Shown: positions 52,967 through 62,630, counted from the stretch's first letter. The stretch: 64,000 bases of DNA from Candidatus Krumholzibacteriota bacterium (GCA_016933175.1 JAFGBK010000052.1:34906-98905), one strand, 5' to 3'. A program made the numbers and translations. The notes: generated from the letters alone by a model not told the origin.

Positions 52967-53697
52967 GGCGCCTCGCCGGCGGGATCTGGCGGGATGGGTT
53001 CCAGGCCCAGCTCGGCGTCCAGTCCATCGGTGAGGTTCCGCAGGCGGACCTCCAGGGCGTCCTGCAGGGCGGCCAGCTCCTCGCGTCCCGCCCCGCGGGG
53101 CACGGCCAGGGCCTCACCGTAGCGCAGGCGCAGGCGGGCGAAGGGCAGGGGCAGAAGGGTCCGGTCCCAGGTGCCCAGGATGCGGACCGGCCGCGCGCTC
53201 ACGGCCAGCGGTACCACGGGCGCCCCCGCCAGGGCCGCCACCTGGAGGACTCCCGGCTTGAGCCGTCCCCGCGGGCCTCGGGGTCCGTCCACGGCCAGGG
53301 CCGTGTCCCGCCCCGCCCGCGCGAGCCGCACCAGGCGGCGAAGGCCAGCCGCTCCGCCGCGGCTGGACGAGCCGATCACCGTCCCGTGGCCAAGATGCTC
53401 GGCAAGGGCCGCCAGCAGGCGCCCGTCCCGGCTGGAGCTCATCAGGATGCGGGCGTCCTGCCCGCGGTGGGTCCAGGTCAGCATCACCATGCGGTTGTGC
53501 CAGAAGGCGTAAATGATACTACCACTTGGGATTGACTCCCTGGCTTCCTGCAGTTTCTCGATGTTTTCCACGCTCAGCCGCCAGGTGGCGCCCCACAGGC
53601 GCAGCAGGCGGGCCAGACAGATGCCCCTCCGGACGATGGCGCGTCGCTCGCGGACCGTCAGATCGCGTTCGGTGCCGCTCCAGTTCGCGCCCGTCAT
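52963..53697 (-). CDS. DUF374 family protein, likely lysophospholipid/lipid A acyltransferase-like
   Basis: A 244-residue protein of the DUF374 family, related to PlsC-type acyltransferases. It has the AFWHNRMVMLTW segment, where the HxxxxD/E-like His is seen, then ILMSSSRDGRLLAALAEHLG, and VDGPRGPRGRLKPGVLQVAA. The N-terminus is amphipathic rather than a clear membrane helix. Lying between lpxB and lpxK, it probably acts on a lipid A intermediate or membrane lipid. The family is not biochemically settled. Confidence 0.82.
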   Translation of the reverse strand: MTGANWSGTERDLTVRERRAIVRRGICLARLLRLWGATWRLSVENIEKLQEARESIPSGSIIYAFWHNRMVMLTWTHRGQDARILMSSSRDGRLLAALAEHLGHGTVIGSSSRGGAAGLRRLVRLARAGRDTALAVDGPRGPRGRLKPGVLQVAALAGAPVVPLAVSARPVRILGTWDRTLLPLPFARLRLRYGEALAVPRGAGREELAALQDALEVRLRNLTDGLDAELGLEPIPPDPAGEAP

Positions 53698-54809
53698 GGT
53701 CCCTCCAGCAGCTCGATGGCCAGTCGCGCCACGCGCTCGCCGCAGCCCGGCCCGCCCAGAGCCTCGCGTAGTGCCAGCAGCCCCCGCCGCTGGCGCTCGC
53801 GCTCGGGCCCGGGCCGGAGCAGGGGCGCCACGGCATCGGCCAGGGCCGCCGGGCTCGCCTCGCCCTGGATCAGCTCGGGAACCAGGGGCTCGCCGGCCAC
53901 CAGGTTGGCCAGGGCGATGTTCGGCACGCGGACCAGGCGCCGCGCGAGGGCGAAGTTCAGGCGGCCCGTCCGGTAGACGACGGCCATGGGCAGGCCGGCC
54001 GCAGCCACCTCCAGGGTGGCGGTGCCGCTGGCCACCAGGGCCGCGCCCTGGCGGGCCAGGAAGGCTGCGCTCTCCTCGCGGTGCCGCGCAGTGGGCGGCG
54101 TCGCGCCGGTCGGGAACCGGTCATAGAAGGCCGGCGGCAGGGCGGGGCTCTCCAGGAGCTCGCACTCCAGCCCGGGCACCACGGCCGCCACGCGCGCGGC
54201 CGCCGCCAGCATGAGCGGCAGGTGCCGCGCCACCTCCTGGGCGCGGCTTCCCGGCAGGAGGGCCAGGCGGGGCGGCGGCGCCTCCGGCGCCAGGGGCCGC
54301 TCGTGCTCCATGATGGGGTGGCCCACGAAGCGGGCGTCAACGCCCCGCTCCCCGAACCACTCCCTCTCGAAGGGAAGGATCACCGCCAGGCGGTCGGCGA
54401 CGCGGCGCAGGGTAGCCACCCGTCCCTCGCCCCAGGCCCAGACCTGGGGCGCGATGAAGTAGAGGACGGGCACGCCAGCGCGCCGGGCCGTCTCGGCCAG
54501 GCGCAGGTTGAAGCCGGGGAAATCCACGGGCAGGAAGAGGTCCACGCCGCCGCCGGCCAGGAGGCGCCGCAGGCGGCGCAGCCGCGCCTGGATGGCCGGC
54601 AGCCGGGCCAGCACCTCGGTGAAGCCCATGACGGCCACCTCCTCGTAGGACATGAGGAGATCGGCGCCGGCCGCAGCGAGGGCCCGTCCCCCGACGGCCT
54701 GTATCGCCCAATCCGGCCGCAGGGCGCGCAGGGACCGGACGGAGGCCGCCGCGGCCTGGTCGCCGCTGGCCTCGCCGGCAACGACGAGTATGCGCCGCTC
54801 AGGGGGCAA
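53694..54809 (-). CDS. lpxB: Lipid-A-disaccharide synthase
   Basis: A 371-residue GT19 enzyme joining UDP-2,3-diacylglucosamine and lipid X. The N-terminus is RRILVVAGEASGDQAAAASV, followed by PVDFPGFNLRLAETARRAGV and YFIAPQVWAWGEGRVATLRR, diagnostic for LpxB. RLALLPGSRAQEVARHLPLM and ALVASGTATLEVAAAGLPM are in the C-half. TTG 54809 is proposed, overlapping the oxidoreductase stop (54799) by 11 bases; the Shine-Dalgarno is weak. It overlaps the DUF374 gene by four bases. Confidence 0.94.
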   Translation of the reverse strand: MPPERRILVVAGEASGDQAAAASVRSLRALRPDWAIQAVGGRALAAAGADLLMSYEEVAVMGFTEVLARLPAIQARLRRLRRLLAGGGVDLFLPVDFPGFNLRLAETARRAGVPVLYFIAPQVWAWGEGRVATLRRVADRLAVILPFEREWFGERGVDARFVGHPIMEHERPLAPEAPPPRLALLPGSRAQEVARHLPLMLAAAARVAAVVPGLECELLESPALPPAFYDRFPTGATPPTARHREESAAFLARQGAALVASGTATLEVAAAGLPMAVVYRTGRLNFALARRLVRVPNIALANLVAGEPLVPELIQGEASPAALADAVAPLLRPGPERERQRRGLLALREALGGPGCGERVARLAIELLEGP

Positions 54810-55776
54810 GGCGGACCATCTCGAGGATCTCCACGGCCAGGCGCAGGCTGCGCAGGCCGGCCTCGCCGCTGACCGGCACGGGCCGGCCGTCGGCCACGGC
54901 GCCGGTGAAGGCCTCCAGCTCCAGGCGCAGGGGCTCGGCGTCGGCCACGGGGACGTGGACCGGCTCCACGAGGTCCTCCATGCGCAGCGCGGCCAGGCCG
55001 CCAGGGCCGGCGAGCGCTTCCGCGCGCCGCGCGGCGAAGTCGCGGGCCTTGCGGACCATGTCCACCTGGCCGGCCATGAGGTCCACCGACAGGTAGGAGT
55101 CCGCCTGGAAGAAGCGGATCTTGCGCATGCGCTCGCGGCTGATGCGGCTGGCCGTGATGTTGGCCACGCAGCCGCCGGCGAAGCGCAGGCGCGCGTTGGC
55201 GATGTCCACATCCTGCGTGAGGACGGGCGTGCCGCTGGCGTCCAGGTGGGCCACCTCGTCGGCGATGACCATGCTCAGCAGATCGATATCGTGGATCATC
55301 AGGTCCAGGACCACGGCCACGTCGGCGCCCCGGTGCCCGAAGGGCGCCAGACGGTGGCTCTCCACGAAGCGCGTGTCGGCCAGGTGGGGAAGCGCGGCGA
55401 TCATGGCGGGATTGAAGCGCTCCACGTGGCCCACCATGAGCTGGCGGCCGGCGCGAGCGGCCGCGTCCACCATGGCCTCGGCGGCGGCGATGTCGTCGGC
55501 GATGGGCTTCTCCACGAGAAGGTGGCAGCCGCGCGCCAGGGCGGCCAGCGCCACGTCGCGGTGGGCTGGCGTGCTCACGCAGACGCTGAGCGCGTCGGCA
55601 CGTTCCGCCAGCTCCGCGAGGCTGCCGAAGGCCGGGCAGCCGTGGCGGTCGGCCACGCTGTGGGCGGCGGCGGGGTCGCGGTCGTGCACCCCGCAGAGGC
55701 GGACGCCCGGGATCTGCGTGTAGATGCGCGCGTGGATGGCCCCCAGGTGCCCGCAACCGACGACGCCGACATTCAC
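54799..55776 (-). CDS. Gfo/Idh/MocA oxidoreductase beside lpxB (GnnA-like)
   Basis: A 325-residue sugar-nucleotide dehydrogenase-like enzyme. It has VNVGVVGCGHLGAIHARIYT (Rossmann), LLVEKPIADDIAAAE (EKP), GHVERFNPAMIAAL and VVLDLMIHDIDLLSMVIADE. In Acidithiobacillus, GnnA, encoded between lpxA and lpxB, oxidises UDP-GlcNAc C3 before GnnB adds an amino group, allowing amide-linked lipid A. This gene has that position, but no gnnB lies beside it. GTG 55776 has GGAGG upstream. It appears to have its own promoter, divergent from the B3/B4-domain gene. Confidence 0.82.
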   Translation of the reverse strand: MNVGVVGCGHLGAIHARIYTQIPGVRLCGVHDRDPAAAHSVADRHGCPAFGSLAELAERADALSVCVSTPAHRDVALAALARGCHLLVEKPIADDIAAAEAMVDAAARAGRQLMVGHVERFNPAMIAALPHLADTRFVESHRLAPFGHRGADVAVVLDLMIHDIDLLSMVIADEVAHLDASGTPVLTQDVDIANARLRFAGGCVANITASRISRERMRKIRFFQADSYLSVDLMAGQVDMVRKARDFAARRAEALAGPGGLAALRMEDLVEPVHVPVADAEPLRLELEAFTGAVADGRPVPVSGEAGLRSLRLAVEILEMVRLAP

Positions 55777-55801
55777 GTTGACCTCCTCCCGCCGAGGTCG
55801 G

Positions 55802-55830
55802 ATGGTAGTGCGCGCGGCGCGCGACTGCAA
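55802..55830 (-). promoter_or_regulatory. Promoter candidate for the GnnA-like gene and lpxB
   Basis: TTGCAG (55830-55825), 17-base spacer, TACCAT (55807-55802). The -35 is weak. It would let this half of the lipid A genes be expressed without reading antisense through the inserted plus-strand gene. Confidence 0.4.
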
Positions 55831-55854
55831 CGACTCGTCGCCCGGGAGGGCAGG

Positions 55855-56514
55855 ATGATCGTCCGTCTGGATCCGGCGCTCGCCGACCGCGTGCGCGCGG
55901 CCTGGGGGCTCATCGACGGCGTGCGGCACGATGAGGCGCCGGGCTTCCGCGCGGAGCTGGCGCGCGTGGAGTCGGCGCTGCGCGATCGTTGGGCGGGGCG
56001 CGCGCCGTCCGAGATCCCGGTCCTGGCGCCGGCCCGCACGCTGTACCGCCGCACGGGCATGGATCCGACGCGCACCCGCCCCTCCAGCGAGGCCCTGCTT
56101 CGCCGCGTCCTGCAGGGCAAGGGTCTGTATCGCCTGGATCCCGTCGTGGACACGGGCAACCTCTTCTCCCTGGCGGAGAGCCTGCCCCTGGGCCTCTACG
56201 ACCTGGACAGGATCGCCGGCGAGGAGGTGGTCCTGCGCCTGGGCGCGACGGACGAGGCCTTCGACGGCATCCGCAAGGGTCCGGTCCACGTGGCCGGGCG
56301 CCTCTGCCTGGCCGACGCCGCGGGGCCCTTCGGCTCCCCCACCTCGGACTCCGCCCGCTGCCGCGTCCGCGACGCCACCGCGCGCCTGCTCTGGCTGCTC
56401 TACGCTCCCACCGACTACGAGCCCGCGCGCCTGGCCGCCCAGGGCGAGGTCCTCGCCGCCGCCTTCGCGCGCTGGAACGGCGGGCGGCCGGGTCCCGTCA
56501 GCCTGCTTCCCTGA
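55855..56514 (+). CDS. Standalone PheRS B3/B4-domain protein
   Basis: A 219-residue soluble protein with a B3/B4 domain, the module of PheT that binds or edits mischarged tRNA. It has ARTLYRRTGMDPTRTRPSSE, LLRRVLQGKGLYRLDPVVDT, GNLFSLAESLPLGLYDLDRI and DSARCRVRDATARLLWLLYA. Such free-standing proteins are thought to act on aminoacyl-tRNA or related adducts; the specificity is unknown. GGAGGG precedes ATG 55855. It lies in opposite orientation between lpxA and the GnnA-like gene. Confidence 0.85.
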   Translation: MIVRLDPALADRVRAAWGLIDGVRHDEAPGFRAELARVESALRDRWAGRAPSEIPVLAPARTLYRRTGMDPTRTRPSSEALLRRVLQGKGLYRLDPVVDTGNLFSLAESLPLGLYDLDRIAGEEVVLRLGATDEAFDGIRKGPVHVAGRLCLADAAGPFGSPTSDSARCRVRDATARLLWLLYAPTDYEPARLAAQGEVLAAAFARWNGGRPGPVSLLP

Positions 56515-56544
56515 GACCGGCCGCGGCGGGCGCCGCGCCGGGAT

Positions 56545-57345
56545 TCACTTCATGATGCCGCGTTCGCTGGCCCGGATGAAATCCGCCAGCTGGCGGACGT
56601 GGGGATCGCCGGCGAGCTCGTCCTCGATGCGCGCCAGGGCCTGGCTGGTGTTGAGGCCCTCGCGGTAGAGGAGGCGGTAGGCATGGCGCAGCGCGCGGAG
56701 GGTTTCCCGCCCGAAGCCGCGCCGCTGCAGGCCCACGGCGTTGATGCCCGTGACGATGACCACGGGATTGCCGGCCCCCAGCAGGAAGGGCGGCATGTCC
56801 TGGGGCACGCGGCTGCCGCCGCCGATGTAGGAGTGGGCGCCGATGCGGACGAACTGATGGACGGGAACGACGCCGCTGATGATCGCGTGATCCTCCACGA
56901 TCACGTGGCCCGCCAGGTTGACGCTGTTGCCCAGGATGATGTGGCTGCCCAGGCGGCAGTTGTGCGCCACGTGGGTATAGGCCATCAGGAGGCAGCCGTC
57001 GCCGACGCGGGTCGTCTCCCCCTCGCCCGTGCCCCGGTTCAGCGTGGCGTACTCGCGGATCACGTTGCCCGCGCCGATCTCCAGCCAGCTCTCCTCGCCG
57101 CGGAACTTGAGATCCTGCGGCGGGCTGCCCAGGACGGCACCCTGGTGGATCCGGTTGTCCGGGCCCATGCGCACCGAGCTCTCGATGCGCACGTGGCTGG
57201 CGATGGCGCAGCCCGCGCCGATGACGGCGCCGGCCTCGATGATGCTGAAGGGTCCCACAGCGACCCCCGGCCCCAGCTCCGCGGCGGGATCGACGAGGGC
57301 GGTCGGATGGATGCGGCGCGCGGATTCGCTCATGATCGCCCTCAT
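56545..57345 (-). CDS. lpxA: UDP-N-acetylglucosamine acyltransferase
   Basis: A 266-residue trimeric left-handed beta-helix acyltransferase (hexapeptide repeats throughout the first 190 residues), starting lipid A synthesis by adding a 3-hydroxyacyl chain to UDP-GlcNAc. RIHPTALVDPAAELGPGVAV, AVLGSPPQDLKFRGEESWLE, YTHVAHNCRLGSHIILGNSV (catalytic His) and GGGSRVPQDMPPFLLGAGNP are diagnostic. The C-terminal helical part is LRALRHAYRLLYREGLNTSQ. The start could be ATG 57345 or 57333; 57345 sits at a suitable distance from GAGGAG. It begins eight bases after lpxC-fabZ. Confidence 0.95.
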   Translation of the reverse strand: MRAIMSESARRIHPTALVDPAAELGPGVAVGPFSIIEAGAVIGAGCAIASHVRIESSVRMGPDNRIHQGAVLGSPPQDLKFRGEESWLEIGAGNVIREYATLNRGTGEGETTRVGDGCLLMAYTHVAHNCRLGSHIILGNSVNLAGHVIVEDHAIISGVVPVHQFVRIGAHSYIGGGSRVPQDMPPFLLGAGNPVVIVTGINAVGLQRRGFGRETLRALRHAYRLLYREGLNTSQALARIEDELAGDPHVRQLADFIRASERGIMK

Positions 57346-57353
57346 GGCGCTCC

Positions 57354-58667
57354 TCAACGATCGACGACCTGGGCCAGCAGCTCGGCCTCGGCGACGAGCT
57401 GCCCGTCCACGAAGGCCTCGCCGCGCATCTTGCAGCCGCGCTTCTTCAGGCGCAACATGGTCAGCTCGAAGCGCAGCTGGTCGCCGGGCATCACCGGGCG
57501 GCGGAAGCGGGCGTTGTCGATGCCCAGGAAGTAAACCAGCTTCCCCTCGGGCTTGTCCACCGTGGACAGCAGCAGCACGCCGCCCGTCTGGGCCATGGCC
57601 TCGAGGATGAGCACGGCGGGGAAGATGGGATGGCCGGGAAAGTGGCCCTGGAAGAAGGGCTCGTTGATGGTGACGTTCTTGACGCCCACCACGCGCTTGC
57701 CGTCCTCCATCTCCACGAGGCGGTCCACCAGGAGGAAGGGATAGCGGTGCGGCATGATGCGCTGGATGTCCCGGATGTTCCAGCCCGAGGGATCGCCGCC
57801 GCTGAAGGCGGCCGCCTGCTGATCGGCGGCCTCCGTCAGCAGCCGCGCGAAGCGCACGTTGGTGACGTGGCCGCTCCGGTGGCTGATGATGTGCCCCTTG
57901 ATGGGCCGCCCCACGAGGGACAGGTCGCCCAGGAGGTCCAGGATCTTGTGCCGGACGAACTCGTTCGAGTAGCGCAGGGGCGTGTTGTTGAGGATCCCCT
58001 CCGGGCCGACGACGATGGCGTTCTCGACGTTGCCGCCCTTGATCAGGCCCTGCTCGCGCAGGCGCTCCACGTCGTCGAGCAGCACGAAGGTCCGCGCCCC
58101 GGCGATCTCCTCCTCGAAGATGCGGGGCGTGATGTCGAAGGACGCGTACTGGGTGCCCAGGTGCGGGTGGTCGTAGTTGATGGTGAAGCTGATGCGGAAG
58201 CCGTCGTAGGGCAGGGCCAGCAGCTCGACGGTGTCCTCCACCAGGCAGATGGGCTGCGTGACCTCGAAGTAGCGCACGGGCGCTCCCTGGGCGACGATGC
58301 CGGCCTCCTTGATGTGGGTCACGTAGTCGTCGCAGCTGCCGCCGTGGGGTTCGGCCGGTTCGTTGGAGTCGATGTCGATGATGCAGTTGTCCACGCCAAG
58401 GCCGTTGAGGGTGGCCAGGACATGCTCGACGGTGTGGATGCTGACGCTGTCGCGGGCCAGGGTGGTGTTGCGCAGGGCCACGTCGACGTGGGGCGTGTTC
58501 TCGATCCGGGCGGCGAGTTCCACGGGTGGCGACTGGTCGATGCGGCGGAAGCGGACGCCCGTGTTGGCAGGCGCTGGAAGGAAGCGCATGGTGACCGGGT
58601 TGCCCGTGTGCAAGCCGATGCCCTCGTAGGTGAACTCGCGGGCCAGCGTCTGCTGCTGCCGGATCAT
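57354..58667 (-). CDS. lpxC/fabZ: LpxC-FabZ fusion
   Basis: A 437-residue bifunctional protein. Residues 1 to about 285 are UDP-3-O-acyl-GlcNAc deacetylase: [32 protein letters not shown] (zinc His82), [20 protein letters not shown] and [14 protein letters not shown] (zinc His and Asp). Residues from about 295 on are 3-hydroxyacyl-ACP dehydratase: [17 protein letters not shown] (catalytic His), [20 protein letters not shown] (catalytic Glu). The fusion occurs in Bacteroidota and relatives. ATG 58667 overlaps the lpxD stop (ATGA). It ends nine bases before the lpxA start. Confidence 0.96.
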   Translation of the reverse strand: MIRQQQTLAREFTYEGIGLHTGNPVTMRFLPAPANTGVRFRRIDQSPPVELAARIENTPHVDVALRNTTLARDSVSIHTVEHVLATLNGLGVDNCIIDIDSNEPAEPHGGSCDDYVTHIKEAGIVAQGAPVRYFEVTQPICLVEDTVELLALPYDGFRISFTINYDHPHLGTQYASFDITPRIFEEEIAGARTFVLLDDVERLREQGLIKGGNVENAIVVGPEGILNNTPLRYSNEFVRHKILDLLGDLSLVGRPIKGHIISHRSGHVTNVRFARLLTEAADQQAAAFSGGDPSGWNIRDIQRIMPHRYPFLLVDRLVEMEDGKRVVGVKNVTINEPFFQGHFPGHPIFPAVLILEAMAQTGGVLLLSTVDKPEGKLVYFLGIDNARFRRPVMPGDQLRFELTMLRLKKRGCKMRGEAFVDGQLVAEAELLAQVVDR

Positions 58668-59761
58668 GGCTGCGCCTCCCCGCCGGCGGCCGCGTCGCGC
58701 AGGCGCGCCAGCTCCTCCTCGAGATCGCGCAGCCGCTGGGCCATCTCCGGCAGGCGGGCCACCAGGGCCTGCAGGCGCATGGCCTGATCGTGGGGCCGCG
58801 CCGGGTAGCCGGAGACGCAGGTTTCCTCGGGAATGGACTTGGTGACGCCGGCCTGGGCGCCGATGGTCGCCCGATCGCCAACGGTGATGTGCCCCTGGAG
58901 CCCCGCCTGTCCGGCGACGGTGACGTGGCGACCCAGGCGGGTGCTGCCGGAAATCCCCACCTGGGCCACGATGATGTTGTGCTCGCCGATCTCGGCGTTG
59001 TGGCCGATCTGGACGAGGTTGTCGATCTTGGTCCCCCGGCCGATCCGCGTGACGCCCGTGGTGGCGCGGTCGATGGTGGCGTTCGCGCCGATCTCGACGT
59101 CGTCCTCGATCTCCACGCGGCCGATCTGGGGGATCTTGTGATGGCGCTCGCCGTCGCGGGCGTAGCCGAAGCCGTCGGAGCCGATGATGGCCCCCGCATG
59201 GATGATGACGCGGTCGCCCAGGCGCGTGTCCTCGCGCAGGACGACGTTCGGAAAGAGGATGCAGTCGTCCCCCACCGTCACCCGATCCAGCAGAACGACG
59301 CCCGGCATGAGCACCACGCGCCGGCCCAGGCGGCACCCGCGCCCCACGTGGACCAGGGCGCCCACGTGGCAGTCCTCGCCCCGGACCAGGTCGCCGCCGA
59401 GCACGGCGCTCGGATGCACGCCCGGCGGGTAGTGCTCGCGCAGGGGGCTAGCGAAGAGGCGGACCACCTTGAGGAAAGCCAGGTAGGGATCCTCCACGCG
59501 GATGGCGGGCAGGCCGTTGACGTCCACCTTCAGGTCGACGATGAGGGCGCTGGCCCGGGTCTCCTTGACGTAGGCCTGGTAGCGGGCGTTGGCGAGGAAG
59601 CTGATCTGCCCGGGCAGGGCCTCGCGGATGCCGGCCACGCCCTCGATGGCGAGGCCGGCCTCGCCCTCGAGGGCGCCGCCGACCTCGCGCGCCAGGTCCG
59701 CCAGGGTGTAGCGCGGCGCTTCCCGCGGCGCCCCCATGGGTTCGAGCTGGTGATCCTTCAA
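58664..59761 (-). CDS. lpxD: UDP-3-O-acylglucosamine N-acyltransferase
   Basis: A 365-residue acyltransferase adding the second chain in lipid A synthesis. It has an N-terminal uridine-binding domain ([40 protein letters not shown]), then a left-handed beta-helix with [20 protein letters not shown] (catalytic His) and [22 protein letters not shown]-terminal coiled coil follows. The start is probably TTG 59761 with GGGG eight bases upstream; ATG 59737 is the alternative. Confidence 0.95.
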   Translation of the reverse strand: MKDHQLEPMGAPREAPRYTLADLAREVGGALEGEAGLAIEGVAGIREALPGQISFLANARYQAYVKETRASALIVDLKVDVNGLPAIRVEDPYLAFLKVVRLFASPLREHYPPGVHPSAVLGGDLVRGEDCHVGALVHVGRGCRLGRRVVLMPGVVLLDRVTVGDDCILFPNVVLREDTRLGDRVIIHAGAIIGSDGFGYARDGERHHKIPQIGRVEIEDDVEIGANATIDRATTGVTRIGRGTKIDNLVQIGHNAEIGEHNIIVAQVGISGSTRLGRHVTVAGQAGLQGHITVGDRATIGAQAGVTKSIPEETCVSGYPARPHDQAMRLQALVARLPEMAQRLRDLEEELARLRDAAAGGEAQP

Positions 59762-59765
59762 GTCT

Positions 59766-60278
59766 CTATCCCCTCGACTTGAGCGCGGCCCCGACCTTCT
59801 CGTTCATCAGCATCTCGGGTTTCTGGTAGAGCACCATGCCGGTGACGTCCAGGACCAGGTCGTAGCCCTCTTCCTCCGCGACGGTCTTGACGACCTCGCG
59901 GATCTTCTCGTGGATCGGCTCGCTGAGCTCCATGTTGCGGCGGACCGCCTCGCCCTCGGGTCCGAACTTGTCCTGCTCGAACTGGTAGAGCTCGGCCTCC
60001 AGGCGCGCGATCTGTGCCTCGCGCTCCTGGCGTGTGTCCGGATCGAAAAGGAGGCGCTGGGCCTCGTAGTCCTCGCGCGCCTGCAACAGCTCGGTCACCA
60101 TCTGCTGCTTCTGGTTCTGCCAGGCGTCCAGGTCCTTGTTGAAGATGTTCTGGGCCTCGTCGTAGCCCTCGTAGCCCTGGAAGAGGGCCTGGTAGTCCAG
60201 AACGCCGATCTTCAGCTCGGCCGACGCCGGGCCGGCCGCCGCGAGCAGCAGGACGACGCCGAGGATGAGTGTGCGCAT
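59766..60278 (-). CDS. skp: Periplasmic chaperone Skp/OmpH family
   Basis: A 170-residue exported chaperone for outer-membrane proteins. The signal peptide [20 protein letters not shown] ends at an A-x-A site. The mature protein starts [20 protein letters not shown], the conserved core strand, then forms a long coiled-coil tentacle (about 45-125), and closes with [20 protein letters not shown] and [10 protein letters not shown]. It follows bamA by 15 bases and precedes lpxD by four, a very common order. Confidence 0.92.
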   Translation of the reverse strand: MRTLILGVVLLLAAAGPASAELKIGVLDYQALFQGYEGYDEAQNIFNKDLDAWQNQKQQMVTELLQAREDYEAQRLLFDPDTRQEREAQIARLEAELYQFEQDKFGPEGEAVRRNMELSEPIHEKIREVVKTVAEEEGYDLVLDVTGMVLYQKPEMLMNEKVGAALKSRG

Positions 60279-60293
60279 CAGAGACTCTCCTGT

Positions 60294-62573
60294 CTAGAAG
60301 TCCGTGCCCATTTTGAAATGGAATCGGCCCTTGCCCTCGTCGGGCCCGTCCAGGGGGAAGGCGTAATCGAAGCCGAGGACGCCCATCATGGGCACCTCGA
60401 CCCGGGCGCCCAGGCCGACGGACCGGCGCAGCGTCGTGAAATCGGCCTCCGACAAGGAGTTCCACGTGTCGCCGAAGTCGAAGAAGGGCAGGACAAGCTG
60501 TACGCTGTTGTTGACGCCGAGTACCACCTCGACGGCGCCCGTGGTCATGGCCCGCCCCCCGAAGTAGGGGCTGTTGCCCCGCGGCACCACGGAGTAGTCA
60601 TCGTAGCCGCGCAGGGGATAGGTGCGGTTGCCCCCCAGGCGGAAGCGCTCCTGGTCGGGCACCTGGTTGGGATTGTCCAGGCCGTCGACGAGGCCCAGGC
60701 TCTGGTGATAGCGAAGGACGAAGGGCCCCTTGAGCTTCTGGTACCAGGTGTAATGGGCCAGGTAGCGCTGGTAGTCCAGGTTGCCCCCGAGGACGCCGCC
60801 GGCGAACTGGGAGCTGAGCCGGAAGTTGGTCCCCCGCGAGGGCAGGAAGGGGTTGTCGGTGGAATTGCGGCGGAACAGCAGCGTGATGCTGCTCTCTATC
60901 TCGGGCCAGTCGCGGGCGGCGAGGGTGCCGCCGCCGGCCAGGTACTCATCGCTGAAGTCGAACAGCTCGACGCTCTCGAGCCGGTAGGAGGCGCTCATGC
61001 TCGCGTACTCGAGCCAGGGGAAGGTGCGGCCGAGCCCGATGGAGAAGCCGCGCTTCTCGTCCTCGTAGTAGTTGTTGTACAGGTCGCTGCGGCTGCGATA
61101 GACGTTGAGACTCAGGGTGACGGGCCGGTCGCGGAACCAGGGATCGATGTACTGGACGTTGAACAGGTGCACGGTCTTGCCGAACTCCCACTGGAAGTTC
61201 ACCGTGCGCCCGGTGCCGCGGAAGTTCTGCGCCCCCACCTGGAGGAATCCCGTCAAACGCGTCGCCTCGCTGTAGGTGATGCCGGCGCCGAAGTTGCCGG
61301 TCGGCCGCTCGGCGACGTTGAAGACCAGGTCCACGTCGCCGGTGACGGGATCGGCCCGCGGCTCGAACTGCACGTCGTCGAAGTAGCGCAGCATGAAGAT
61401 GTCGCGATGGCTGCGCACCACCTTCTCGCGGTTGAACAGCTCGCCGGGGAAGATCTTGATCTGGCGGCGGATCACCTTATCGCGGGTCAGGTCGTTGCCG
61501 ACGATGCGCACCTCCCGCACGCGCGCCAGCGGGCCCTCGTAGATGTTCAGCAGCACGTTGACGCGGTCGCCCTCCAGCCGCCGCTCGGGGCGGACCTGGT
61601 TGTAGAGGTAGCCCTCGTCGTAGTACGCGGTGGAGATGCCGAAGACGGCGTCGTCCATGGCGAAGCCGTCGAAGGGATCGCCCTCGTCGAAGGGCACGCG
61701 CCGGGCGATGGCGTCATCGTCCAGGACTTCGTTGCCCTCCCAGACGATGCGACCGAAGCGGTAGCGCGTCCCCTCCTCCACCACGTAGGTCACCGTCACC
61801 TCGTCGCGGTCCGCGTCGAAGTCGGTGCGGGTCTCCAGGACGCGGGCGTCCAGGAAGCCCTCCTGGTGGTACAGGTGCGTCAGGCGCGACACATCGGCCT
61901 GGATGCTGTCGGGCTGGTAGGCGTTGAAGTTGCGCCAGCTCAGGGGATTGAGCGACTTGCTCCGCGTCCGCAGGACCTTCTTGAGGCGTCCCGCCGCGAG
62001 GGAGGCGTTGCCCGCGAAGGCGACCCGCGTGACCTTGGTCTTGTTGCCCTCGGCGAGGGTGAACACCAAACGCCCGCGGCCGTCGGTCTCGGTCAGGGTG
62101 TGGCGGACGGTGGCCGCGTGGTAGCCCTTTTCGCGGCAGTAGTCGAGGATACGTCGCTCGTCCTCGGCCAGCAGCGTCGGCGCCGCGTAGCTGCCCACGC
62201 CGATGCGGATCTTCTCCGTCAGGTCCTCGGCCTTGATCTTCTTGAGGCCCTCCCAGCGCAGCTCGGTGACACGCGGGTTCTCGACCAGCTGCAGCGTCAG
62301 CAGGGCCGAGCCCGGCCCCAGTTCCCGCAGCCGCAGGACGATGTCCCGGTAGCGGCGTGTCCGGCTGAGGCGCCGCAGGGCATCGGCCAGGTCGTCGGCG
62401 TCCACGCGGTCGCCGGCCACCACGCCGAACTCGAGCAGCACGCGCTCGGCGGGCAGGAAGCGCAGGCCCTCGACCCGCAGGCTGTCCACGCGCAGGCCGT
62501 CCTGCGCGCGGGCGCTCACGTGCAGGAAGAGCAGCGCCAGGGGGAGGACGAGGAGAAGCGGTCGTATCTTCAT
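60294..62573 (-). CDS. bamA: Outer-membrane assembly protein BamA
   Basis: A 759-residue Omp85 protein that folds and inserts outer-membrane beta-barrels. It has a signal peptide (LLLVLPLALLFLHVSARAQ), five POTRA domains (about 25-410; for example VDSLRVEGLRFLPAERVLLE and VREVRIVGNDLTRDKVIRRQ) and a C-terminal barrel with RLGGNRTYPLRGYDDYSVVP, near the conserved VRGF/Y lid loop. It ends FKMGTDF, with the terminal Phe signal for the BAM complex. ATG 62573 is preceded by GAGG. It is the first gene of the skp-lpx operon, with a promoter and terminator just upstream. Confidence 0.95.
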   Translation of the reverse strand: MKIRPLLLVLPLALLFLHVSARAQDGLRVDSLRVEGLRFLPAERVLLEFGVVAGDRVDADDLADALRRLSRTRRYRDIVLRLRELGPGSALLTLQLVENPRVTELRWEGLKKIKAEDLTEKIRIGVGSYAAPTLLAEDERRILDYCREKGYHAATVRHTLTETDGRGRLVFTLAEGNKTKVTRVAFAGNASLAAGRLKKVLRTRSKSLNPLSWRNFNAYQPDSIQADVSRLTHLYHQEGFLDARVLETRTDFDADRDEVTVTYVVEEGTRYRFGRIVWEGNEVLDDDAIARRVPFDEGDPFDGFAMDDAVFGISTAYYDEGYLYNQVRPERRLEGDRVNVLLNIYEGPLARVREVRIVGNDLTRDKVIRRQIKIFPGELFNREKVVRSHRDIFMLRYFDDVQFEPRADPVTGDVDLVFNVAERPTGNFGAGITYSEATRLTGFLQVGAQNFRGTGRTVNFQWEFGKTVHLFNVQYIDPWFRDRPVTLSLNVYRSRSDLYNNYYEDEKRGFSIGLGRTFPWLEYASMSASYRLESVELFDFSDEYLAGGGTLAARDWPEIESSITLLFRRNSTDNPFLPSRGTNFRLSSQFAGGVLGGNLDYQRYLAHYTWYQKLKGPFVLRYHQSLGLVDGLDNPNQVPDQERFRLGGNRTYPLRGYDDYSVVPRGNSPYFGGRAMTTGAVEVVLGVNNSVQLVLPFFDFGDTWNSLSEADFTTLRRSVGLGARVEVPMMGVLGFDYAFPLDGPDEGKGRFHFKMGTDF

Positions 62574-62604
62574 GTTCCTCGGCGGCGGGCGTGTTCTAAC
62601 CCCC

Positions 62605-62630
62605 AAAAAAACGGCTCCCGCAGGAGCCGT
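62605..62630 (-). terminator. Intrinsic terminator between clpC and bamA (possible attenuator)
   Basis: ACGGCTCC pairs perfectly with GGAGCCGT around TGCG, then TTTTTTT (62611-62605). It ends clpC transcripts. It also lies downstream of the bamA promoter, whose RNA would meet it within about 30 nt. Confidence 0.92.
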
